This document shows positions 37,466 to 49,400 of a stretch of DNA of 64,000 nt, piece by piece. This DNA comes from Girardinichthys multiradiatus (lineage: Eukaryota > Chordata > Actinopteri > Cyprinodontiformes > Goodeidae): positions 26,635,119-26,699,118 of the forward strand of contig NC_061808.1 in NCBI RefSeq assembly GCF_021462225.1, given 5' to 3'. The position numbers and the translations under genes are program-made. Under the pieces are notes generated by a model that saw only the letters and a list, made by a program, of their open reading frames with translations, did no database searches and had not been told where the DNA came from. How positions within the stretch are numbered: position 1 is the stretch's first letter; the number at the start of each line of letters is the position of its first letter.

Positions 37466-40400
37466 TCATTGTCTTGACTGTGTGATCTCCTGCAAAGTTT
37501 CCGGTGCTACTTCTTTAGACTTGACGTTAACACTAACCATGTAAATATTGTTTGTATTTACGCTGTTGGAAACCTGGCATGGATTGGAGCCGAGACACAG
37601 CCACGACAGCTGTTTCACCTCCCTTTTGAAGCTCTGGCTGAAGAAGTAGTAGATCAAAGGGTTGTACACGGTGGAGCTCTTCGCAAACATGCAAGGCAGC
37701 AAACTGACCTCAGGCGGGATGTTGCTGCTGTCATTCAAAACAGACCAGAGGCTTACTAAGCCGTAGGGCGCCCAGGAGCCTATGAAGCCAATGCTGATCA
37801 AAACAGCGATCTGCAACACATCAGAATAGTCAGTAAAAAGACATCCCACTGGGCATCTGAAAATGTAACACAAATACTTTAGTCATTCAAAGTAGGACAA
37901 ATCTTTTCCTTGTCTTTTGGAAAAATGTATTATTTACTTTTTTTTGCTGATTTTCTCACACTTTTCTATTGTTGTTGTTTTTGGTTTCAGGGTCTACAAA
38001 ATGTGACTGACATCATTTGACAATCTTAAATAAAACAAGGTGACACATCCCTCCAGCCTGAACATCACTGAGTCTCTCCAAATGCAACTCTCAGGGGCAA
38101 ATTCACAAAGCTATTTGCACTCATGTATGCAAACCAGAGTGTGTGTCTAATTGTCAAATTATATGCACAACATTTTTTTGAAGGACCATATAAAGAAGCC
38201 ATTGAAATTATTTGAATTTTAGCTAAGCGTGTTGTGTTGTGGTTGCAATGTTCAATAATGGTGAAATTGCAACATTAGCTACTTTATTTTGGTAACAAAT
38301 CCTATCAAAATAATTTGATTAGAATTTAATTGAAGATGCTGATTCAGTTAACTGTTGTGTGTAGTGGTCAACAGAGAATGGTACGGCTCTGTTTATATCG
38401 GTTGTATTATGAATTTATATATCCCCTTAGAAAGAGAACGCCTTGAAGCTAGCTTTAGCTAGCTTAGTTGTCAGGAAAAATTTTAGTTGCCACGTTGTTG
38501 GAATAGATTATAAAACATTTACTATTTCAGTAGCATTTTATCCTTTTTTCAAAATCCAATTCTTTTTTTGTTTCTTTTTAAAGTGTAAAACTAATCAGAT
38601 GAGCACTATGACCTTATTAATAATTAAAATTTAACAAATTTAGTTAAGTACAGTTTAAGGCTGATTGGAATTTAATTCATTTAATTAATTCAACTGGTTA
38701 AATTTTGTTTTACTTTAGTCACTGATTAAAATATTCTTAAATAAAATGTATTCAAACTGCACCAATTTACATAAAACACTTTATTAGTTTATCAATATGT
38801 ATGCATCTTTATGTAAATTAAAGCCTGAACAAATACCGTTGCATTGTCACAGACCAGCGCTATTTGCATCATTGTAAGTTGCATGAGCATAAATATCATC
38901 TCCTGAAAGCTCGTGGTAATTTTGACTGCTTGCTTTACAAAAAAACCATGCCAGGATATCACAGAAGCTAGAAATGATCCTATGCTTCAGTGAAGTTTGC
39001 TTTATATTTTTACAAACCATTTCTCTAATGAAATTAATTGTTCAAACTGTTTTTAAAATTCTGTTCTTGCATTTGAAAAATATAATTCTGAACAAAAATC
39101 GCATGATTGTGAAACATTCAAACAAGAAGTGCTCCTAATGTAGAGGTAAATAAACAGAACTCAAATAGCACCCCAGGATAGAGACCAAACACCCTTTTTC
39201 ACATGCAGTAGGTCAGAATTAAAAGATATAATCAAGATTAAAAATACACTGTTATTTATTTTTCTATCCTAAAAATATATCAGCAATCAGTACAGTACAT
39301 AATGTGTAGACTTAAATATGTATCTTACCAATCAGATACATTTTAATTTCCATCAGGGCTTATCATCTTCTGAATAATTATTTAAAGCTTTTAATCCTTT
39401 AACTTTCTTTTACAAACTGTTCCAGTACATAAATAAAATCTGCTTTACTTATTGACTAAGGCACTCCTTTCAGAACTTGAATCCTCTAATTCAGATGTTG
39501 TTTTTACAGTTTACAAAGAGTGTCTCGATCTAGTTAGGACTTGGAGCTGTCTGTGAGGAAATTTCTTTTTCTATTTTTTAATCACTTCTGCACCTGGCGT
39601 GATTTTTGGCTGCTGCCAGGACAACTACGTCTTGACACTAAAAACAGGTCCAAATCACCGTGATCTTTTGGACTTAATAGTTTTTGCATTTAGTTCAGTC
39701 TGCAATCTGGTGCAGGGATACTGCAGATAGTGTGTACAAAACATTTGTAAAAAAAATAGTGCACATAGAACTGCTTCATGAATTGAGTGCAAACTGATCA
39801 AAATAAACTCATCATACCTATAATCGTTTATCCACAGCTCCTCTTTTATCTACTACGCTTAGTGAATGCACTGATGTTGATCATCAGGAGTTGTTTCACC
39901 TCTCTAACAGTTTTTCCACTTTATTATTGGGTTCATACAGACATCTAATCTACAAAGGAAAAGTCTATTAATCAAATATAACAGATGGCAGGATACTGCT
40001 AGCAGCTTCCATGCAGCAGTCATGCATTGCATCATGGTTACTGTTCAGTACAGGCAATAACTAGTATAAATGTAAAGAGGCAGAGAGATTCTTATCTAAA
40101 AAAAAATGAAGCATATTTTGTTGTTTTAAACTCATTATGTTAAAAGAATACACCTTAGATGTTCGGTTGATGTGTTAAATTATCTCAGCCTTGTCTGCTG
40201 ATAACTAGAAATCAAAATAAAACAACAGACGTCTATATGCTGGCAGTTGATTCAAGCTGAAAACATATCAAACAATGTCTATCATTTACAGCGCATACTG
40301 TTACAGGTTATTCCCAAGTGTCATGATAGTAAAACTGAACAACGAAACTGATCATATTGCAAGAACCAATAATTTTTATACCATAATCATCTGATTATCT

Positions 40401-43400
40401 CAAGAAAACAAAGCTCTTGAGATGGTAACTTGTTAATAACACAGGAAATCACATGAAATTAGTTACAGCAGGTACAGTTGCTGTGAATAGCATTTAACTT
40501 GACCTTTAGATTAAACGTTCTTCCTGATTCTTCAAACTGGGATCTGACTGTATGACTCTTCAGGAACAACAAACTATAAGTTTAGGCTAACCGTCGAATT
40601 CTTCTGAAATATCCTCATGGTTTGTTGTTAAAAAGTAATTTGTTTTTGTTAAAGGCCTGCATACACAATTGATTGCAAAAGTATTTATTACCCTTGACCA
40701 ATGGTGTGTTCAGGATTCAGGCCTTTAGTTTCCCAACAATCATCGGATTTGCCATTTTGAAGGGTGCTCTATGCGATGTTCAAAGTTTGCCATATTGTTT
40801 TATAACCTAGTACTGCATTCATTAATCTTCATGATACTGTTTGTTCACTAATGTTTTCTAAGCAGACAGTACAGCTGTATTCATACGGATATTAGGTTAC
40901 ACACAGATAAAGTTCTTAAGGTACTTACAGGGGTTGGACAATAAAACTGAAACACCTGGTTTTAGACCACAATAATTTATTAGTATGGTGTAGGGCCTCC
41001 TTTTGCGGCCAATACAGCGTCAATTCATCTTGGGAATGACATATACAAGTCCTGCACAGTGGTCAGAGGGATTTTAAGCCATTCTTCTTGCAGGATAGTG
41101 GCCAGGTCACTACGTGATACTGGTGGAGGAAAACGTTTCCTGACTCGCTCCTCCAAAACACCCCAAAGTGGCTCAATAATATTTAGATCTGGTGACTGTG
41201 CAGGCCATGGGAGATGTTCAACTTCACTTTCATGTTCATCAAACCAATCTTTCACCAGTCTTGCTGTGTGTATTGGTGCATTGTCATCCTGATACACGGC
41301 ACCACCTTCAGGATACAATGTTTGAACCATTGGATGCACATGGTCCTCAAGAATGGTTCAGTAGTCCTTGGCAGTGACGCGCCCATCTAGCACAAGTATT
41401 TGGCCAAGGGAATGCCATGATATGGCAGCCCAAACGATCACTGATCCACCCCCATGCTTCACTCTGGGCATGCAACAGTCTGGGTGGTATGCTTCTTTGG
41501 GACTTCTCCACACCGTAACTCTCCCGGATGTGGGGAAAACAGTAAAGGTGGACTCATCAGAGAACAATACATGTTTCACATTGTCCACAGCCCAAGATTT
41601 GCACTCCTTGCACCATTGAAACCAACGTTTGGCATTGGCATGAGTGACCAAAGGTTTGGCTATAGCAGCCCGGCCGTGTATATTGACCCTGTGGAGCTCC
41701 CGACGGACAGTTCTGGTGGAAACAGGACAGTTGAGGTGCACATTTAATTCTGCCGTGATTTGGGCAGCCATGGTTTTATGTTTTTTGGATACAATCCAGG
41801 TTAGCACCCGAACATCCCTTTCAGACAGCTTCCTCTTGCGTCCACAGTTAATCCTGTTGGATGTGGTTCATCCTTCTTGGTGGTATGCTGACATTACCCT
41901 GGATACCGTGGCTCTTGATACATCACAAAGACTTGCTGTCTTGGTCACAGATGCGCCAGCAAGACGTGCACCAACAATTTGTCCTCTTTTGAACTCTGGT
42001 ATGTCACCCATAATGTTGTGTGCATTTCAATATTTTGAGCAAAACTGTGCTCTTACCCTGCTAATTGAACCTTCACACTCTGCTCTTACTGGTGGAATGT
42101 GCAATCAATGAAGACTGGCTACCAGGCTGGTCCAATTTAGTCATGAAATCTCCTACACAAAAATGACCACTGTTTCAGTTTCATTGTCCAACCCCTGTAG
42201 TTACACTGGATCTCTAGGGGCATCAGAGTAGCAGGAGTAAAATACATCTTTTTGTAAAAACATTTAACGAACACTGTAATCTTTTCCTTCTATTTCACAG
42301 TTATGTACTTTTTGATGTTGTTCTATAACATCAAATTAAGCTAAGGAAATTGAAATTCAGAATGCGCTGTATTCATAGAAATTATACTCAAATTTATAAG
42401 CTTTATAAAAAGAAACAAGTTTGTTTTGCTTTTTCTATGCTTTATGTTTAACGAAGATTCCAAGATTCTATCTCAGCTGTGTCATCAAAACGAGTAACTT
42501 ACTATTAGAAGCCTTCGATGCAGCTTGATGATATTGGGGACATGGTTGTTGTTCATCGACTTCTTGTAGGCGAAATACAGCCTTAAAGCAATGCCAAAGT
42601 AGCAGAAAATGATGATGACACAAGGCACGAGCAGGTTCAGAGAGAAAATAGAAATGACAAAAGAGAAGTCCTCATGTTTCATTTGTCCCCATGCGAGTGA
42701 ACAGGACAAGCCAAAGGGCTCTGGCCCGTACCGGCCCCAGCCCAGAATAGGGAGCAGAGCCCAGATCAGAGCATACAGCCAGGTCCACATACACAGTATC
42801 TTCACCTTCTTCCAACTGATCTTCTGCTCTGCAGACAGAAAAAATACTGGGTAAAAACATGTATTTTTTTATTATTATCTACAATAAGCCAATATGTTTC
42901 ACTGTCGATATGGTGTTCTGATGTTCAGTGTTGGTTTTGTGTCAGACTTACCTTTTGGAACTGTGGCTCCAAATTTGATAGCATTCTCCAACAAGACTTT
43001 AGTAGATTTTAGCCAGCTCTATGAGCTTTTCTTAGGAAGAATAGCCTTTTGATTTACAGCCCTACACCTTGGGAAATACAGCTTTGTTTTTATAGAATCC
43101 AGTCAGTACTTTTTCATCCAAGTGGTCTAGTTACTGTAATGTCACTGTTGTCCCATATTTTCTCAAATTATTGATAACTTGTCTTTACTGTGCCATGGTT
43201 TATATAATTACCGTGCTCAGGATTTTGTTTGTCCTCCAACTAATACATGCAAACGTGCAGATGTCAGTAAGATTCTGCTGAGATCACGTTGAACAGATTC
43301 ACTACAATTAATGTTACCCAAGTAGAATGATTGAAATTCAATACAAAGAGTTAGTTGAACATTTTTTACAGTTACGCAACCAGATTAAGTTATTACACAT

Positions 43401-46400
43401 TTCTATTTCTTTTTAGTTGAACAGAACCGGAAAAAAATTTGAAATTGCTTATGAAAGACCCATCTTTTACATCACAAAACTGGCATGTTTTATTTATATA
43501 ATAAACAGTGTGTGTATATATCTATCTATATATAATATAGCCAAAAGTATTTGCTGACTGTACTGTGATAGGATGCCACCTGTGCAACAACTTCAGTTGT
43601 GAAATTTCCTCGCTCCTAAATATTCCAACGTCAACTGTCAGTGGTATTACAAGGAAGCGAATGGAAGCAATGTAAATCAACAGAGCGCAGGCAACAGATG
43701 TTGACATGCATAGTGTGCAGAAGTCTCCGACTTTCTGCAGTGCTAACCCCTACAGACCTCTAAACGCCATAGTATAGTTTATTTCTTATTACTATTAGTG
43801 CTATTCTGTTGTAGAAATTAGAACACAGAAAAACTGCAAAAGCTAGCTGTTTATATAACCTTTATATTTAATAGCACTGCACTGTTCGATATTGTTTTAG
43901 TTGTTAAGAGCAAAAGAAGAAAGCCTGAAGAGTTTCCTTAAACACTACAACAGTTTTCAGTTTGCTCTCTAAAACTACACATGACCTTAAAGAAGCACAT
44001 ATCTATCTTTAAATTGGAAAACGGTGATAGGAAATAGAAAGCACATCCCTTTTTAAGTCTACCGTTTTTACATACCAACACATTATTTAGAAAAGAAGAT
44101 CTGGTCATCATCAGCTTCCAAAATATTCTAAATCAAACCTTTAGTGTGCAAAAACATAAGATATTCCACAATATTAGCTTATTTATTTAGTAAAAAATTA
44201 TGAGTGTATAATTAAGTACATTCCATGATTAACTCGTTTGCAGAGTCAGTCCATCACATCGCTGAAGAGGAATTTTAGTCTCTCTTCTTTACAACATTGC
44301 TTTAGTTTAAAATCATTGTGCACTGCTCCTAGGGTCCCACCACAGGATTTCCATAGGACTGAGCCCTGGACTTTGACTAGGCCAATGCAACTCCTTGTTT
44401 TTAAGCCATTCTGTTGTAGATTTGCTGCTGTGTTTGAGATCATGACCAGGCTTGACTTATGCTTGACATATGGCTCTAAATCTTTGTCAAGAGTACTTTG
44501 GTATGCAGAGAAGGAAGGTAGCAGCAAATCAAGCCCAAATCATCAGCTCCCACTATAACTGTCAGTTGGTGTGCTAACATGCTGTGTTTGGCAAAATTGG
44601 TATTCCCTGCTCATCTTCCAGTAAACATGCAGCTGAATCAGCAGCTTTACAGCTAGAGGACATTTAACTCAGAAGTGTAGTGATGAGACTAAGTGATCAG
44701 CTTCCAGCTTTTATTGTGCAAGCTTGTGCCTCTTTTCCATTCAAGGTTCCAACATCGCATGGCTCTACTCCGTTTGACTTCGCTCTACTCAGCACAGAAC
44801 CTGTTGTGTTCGCATTAACTGCTGACGGTGGGCCTTCAAGCCGTCAGCTTTGTGTGCTGTGCAAAGTAAAATAAACACTTACCGTCGCACGGAATGATGG
44901 CCTTAAATGGCCTCCATGATTTCAAACCACTGACTTTGGGTTTAACCCGCTTTTTTTATACTCTCCACTACCTTCTTACTTCTTGTCTCCCTATCAAGCT
45001 GCTGCTAAATATTGCAGTCAAACTCATGTGGTTGACCACGCTGATGACCAATCAGTGAACAACAATCTGTTTACTTCACATCGCGGCCTTGCTCAGCCCC
45101 AACGAGACCCGCTGCTGTGCAGCTACCAAAAAAGCCAGTATAGGCCTGGAAAAGTCAGTAATAGAACTGGTTGCAAACTGGGCTCAGTGGAGAGGAGCAG
45201 GCCAATACAACAGTAGTTTTTTTTTTCAATCAGTCATTTGAGGCTTACTTACTTGGAGAGTGCAGATTGAGGGACACAACGAAGCGCACAATGGCCAAGA
45301 TGGTGAGGTTCATGATGCTGGCAATGCCAAAGAAGAAGCCTGCCAGGCCATAGTAAATGCAGGAAACATCTCCACCTAGCCAGTGGTGGCTCCATGCAGA
45401 GGCAACGGCCAAGGGATACATGGTGATGGCTGTTCCAAGATCTGTCACCGCCAAATTCACACTGAGCAGCTCTGGTGGCTTCATCCTTGATGATCTTCTA
45501 AACGCCATGATGAGGACAAGCAGGTTTCCCACAATGGAGAGTACAGCTGAGACAGACAGGAGGAAGAGAGAGTTGGAACAGAAAAAGAACTTTAGACAAT
45601 TATCCTTCCATTTGTCTGATAATTATGAAAGGGAATAAAAAGCTACTCATTGGTTAATTTTCATAAGTTGAATATCTTTTCAGTTTTATTCATTTACTTG
45701 AGACATACAGTACTGTGCAAAAGTTTTAGGCAGGTGTGAAAAAAAATGTTGTAAATAAAGAATGCTTTCAGAAATATAAATGATTGTTTATTTTTATCAA
45801 TTTACAAAATGCTAAGTGAGTGAACTCAAACATAGCCAAATTCATTAAGAACTATCTTCAGCTTAAAGAAGAACAAGAATCACTGGAAGTGATGGTATGG
45901 CCCCCACAGAGCCCTGATCTCAACATCATGGAGTGTGTCTGGGATTACATGAAGAGACAGAAGGATGTGAGAAAGCCTACATCCACAGAAGATCTGTGGT
46001 TAGTTCTCCAAGATGTCAGGAACAACCTACCAGCAGAGTTCCTTCAAAGACGGTGTGCAAGTGTAAATAGAAGAATTGATGCTGTTTTGAAGGCAACGGG
46101 TCGTCACACCAAATATTGATTTTAATATAGATTTCTTGTCGGGGTGCGACATTTTGGACTTTGTTTGTGGTTTTGTGTTTGTTTACTTTTTGTCTAGATG
46201 TTTCTATTTTGGGTTTTGTAGTCATGTTTATTTCGTTTTGCTCGATGTTAGTTTTGTTCTCTCTCCTGCCTCCTAGTGTGTGTGTGTGTGTGTTGTTTTC
46301 TCTCCCCTCACTCTTAGTTCCTTTAATGGTTGCTTTCTTACTTTGTATGGTTTTCTTATGATTATGATTATTATTTATTATTTTAGTTTCCTGGCTTCCT

Positions 46401-49400
46401 TGGGTTCCCTGGTTTAGTATCTCTGTGTTTATTTATGGTTAGGTATTTGTTCCCTTTTTGCACTCTTCTAGTTTATTAGTCTTCTTTCCTCTGCTACTCC
46501 TTGTCATTAGTTTCCCCTTCAGTTATTATTTTCTCTGTGTTAGTTCCCTTTATAATTGTAGTCCTTTCTAGCGTAGTTCCTCAAGGCAGTCTCTATTGTT
46601 CCAGTCCCTCCTTATAGTTTAGCTTTCGTTATTGTTTACGTTTGTTTACATTTATTCTAGTCCTCGCCTTCTCTGCTTCCTTCCCAGTTAGTTCAGTCTT
46701 TTTGCCAGTTTCTTAGATCTTAGGTTGTTTTTCTTCTGTTCCCTCCAGTTTCTCAGTTTCCTTTAGTTCATGGTTATTCCTGATTCTTATGCTTCATTTG
46801 GTTATTTATCTTTGTCTATAGTTTTGCTTAGGTCTTTTCTCTGTATTGTTTATTAGTCCCTTCTCCCATGCTTTAGTCCTTTTATTAGTTTCATCTGTTC
46901 CTTTAGCCTCCCTGCTTCCATGTCACACCTGTTCCAAGTTCTTTTGATTACCTGCTCTTTGTTACCCTCTGTATATTAGTTGTTCTAGTTTCATTGTTCA
47001 TTGCTGGTTCCTCCCGTTCACTACCCCTGACTAAGTTCTGTGTTGGCCATGTTCCTGCAGAGTGAACTCTTGTAAGTTTTGGACTCGACTTATGTTTGTA
47101 CCTGCAGTGATTTTTGCTACGTTTTTGGAAAACCTTTTTGAATAAAGATGAAGCCTTACTATAACATGCTGCTGCCCAGCTCTTGTCTGTGCATTGGTCC
47201 ACTTAAACCCCAGAACGTGACATTCTCTTTTGTTCATTCACTGCATTTTTTTGATTGATAAAAATAAATAATTAACACTTCAATTTTTTAAGGCTTTCTT
47301 TGTTTACAGCATTTTTTCACACCTGCCTAAAACTTTTGCACAATACTGTACATTTGCTACGTTACATAAATTACATTAAGTAAAATATCATTTTGATAAA
47401 ATAAGAATAAAAAAAACAAACAAACACAGAACTGGGTGGGTGGAATGGACCTCGGAAGGAGGGCAAGAGAACAAAAAACAAAAACCAGTTCAAAAGGGCG
47501 ACCTGGAGGTCGTCCTGAGGAAGCACAGAGTTCAGGCAGATGTTGGATCCAACAAAGGAACCGAAGAGTCCAATCATGCAGTGGCAGGGGTTTAGATGGT
47601 GGAATTGTGGACAGCAGTGGCACAAAAGGTTTGGAGGCCAGATGCGTCGGCACAGGAGGTCTGGAGGCTGGTGGTAATGGCGCAGGAGATATACAGACCA
47701 GCTACTGCAGAGAAGGAGCCCTGGAGGTCAATCAGGAGGCATGGAGCTCTGGAGGCTGGTACACTAGAACCACAGAAGAACCTTGGAACGCGGCGCTGGG
47801 GCCGCTGGAACCCTCAGAGTAGCCCTGGAGAGAGGCGCTGAGACCACTGGATCCCCCAGAGGAGCTCTTGAAGGACCTCCATAACAGGAGACAGAGACCA
47901 GGCCACTTTGACCCCCTTATTGGAGAACGCGGAATCAAAAGACGATGGTAAGCCCACCTGGACCCCTTGTCTGAGAACACGAGGTGGGAGGTCCTTGACC
48001 ACCTCAGAGAACCCAGGATCAGGAACACGATGCTGAAGTGGTGCTGCAGAAAGTGGAGGCGTTGTTCCTGAAGATAGAGCTATGAAATCAATGGTGCAGA
48101 CAGTGCAGATGAGGACTGAGGAATACGGAGAGGATGCAAGGATGGCAGATCAGGAGGTGCAGATGACAAAGATGAAGATGATTCAGCGGTAGATGTAGAT
48201 GATGATGGCCTTGCCGAATCACAGAAAGGGTTCAGTGACTACTGTCGCAGAACTGAATGTGGATCTTGCTGTAGCTGCAAACGAGGGAGCTGCTGCAGAT
48301 GAGGATATGGAAGCTGCTGCTGTGGCAGACTTGGAAACCACTGCTGTACAATGCTGGAGATTGCTGAGAGGTGCTGGGGGTGCAGCGAGTGGTGTAGAAG
48401 AAGTCTGGGCTCAGGAGCACTGAGCAGGTCTGGAGTGGGCTCAGATGCTCAGAGGCGACCAAGAGCAGATTGGTGCTCAAAGGCGACAAAGAGCAGGCTC
48501 TGGTGCAGAAACCTGTGCAGAGGAAGTTGTGGGAGCCACAATCTGCTGCTGACTGCTGGAAGGCATTGAAGAAGAAGCAGGAGGTGCTGGAGAAGTCTGG
48601 GCTTGGGAACATTGAGAGATGTGTATCGAGGAGCCGGCTTGGGACCTGGAGATCAGGTCCCAAGCATCAACCAGGTCTTGTGATGATGCCGTCGCCTGCA
48701 TCAGGAGGGTGAGGTAATACAGGGGAAGTGGAGGTTTCGGCCAGACCCTCAAGGACAGGAATGAAGGCATCTCGATGATGGTGGCGTCTGAGATGAGAAA
48801 AGTAGGAAGCACCACCAGGTGCCGAGACAGGTGGCAGTGAAGGAGGTTGGAGCTGTGGCACACAAGGGATTGTTGCCAAGTTGGTGAACACCGGGATCCG
48901 GAAGTGGAAATCCCTCCCAAGACTGCCTTTTGTTTCCACTCCGCCTCATCCAACAGCTCTATTAAGTAGTGTCCCTGTACACAAGTTACTTTTACTAACG
49001 AACATCTGCAGAAATCACTAACAGACTATGGTGGGTTGGTACTGGTGACCAAATGTACATCATACTGATTTATGGTCAAGCAAATCTCCACCCTTACTAA
49101 ACATCTCACTAATATTGAAAATCACTAACTTTGCATATATTTCACACAGCAACAGCATACATACTATAACCTAACCTGGTAGTGCTAATATGTGGTGTGT
49201 TCACTCATCAAAAAAGATTGGATTTGCTACTGGCTGATTCACAGTCAGGGCTGAAACTTCATGTCAGCAGACAATTTATCTGTGCGATTCTATTCAGGAC
49301 CCATAATCACCTAACGATCTTTAATCAATACACTCACAAAGGAGCTGATTGATGAGTGGTTATCTATTCAGGTTATGAGACCCCAGATTCCTTTGCGGCT

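Larger units (their letters stand above)
45708..47348 (+). mobile_element. Internally deleted Tc1 element carrying a solo LTR
   Basis: Inverted repeats over about 100 bp start CAGTACTGTGCAAAAG (left) and CAGTATTGTGCAAAAG (right, reversed), flanked by TA at 45706-45707 and 47349-47350. Only a C-terminal transposase piece is left (45820-46119). Removing the 1086-bp LTR and one 4-bp duplication leaves about 550 bp, a MITE-like derivative. Confidence 0.9.

Noticed and set aside
42672..42860. A 62-codon - strand frame overlapping opsin exon 3
   Set aside because: It is a shadow in another frame of the exon coding [11 protein letters not shown]. The opsin frame explains the conservation.
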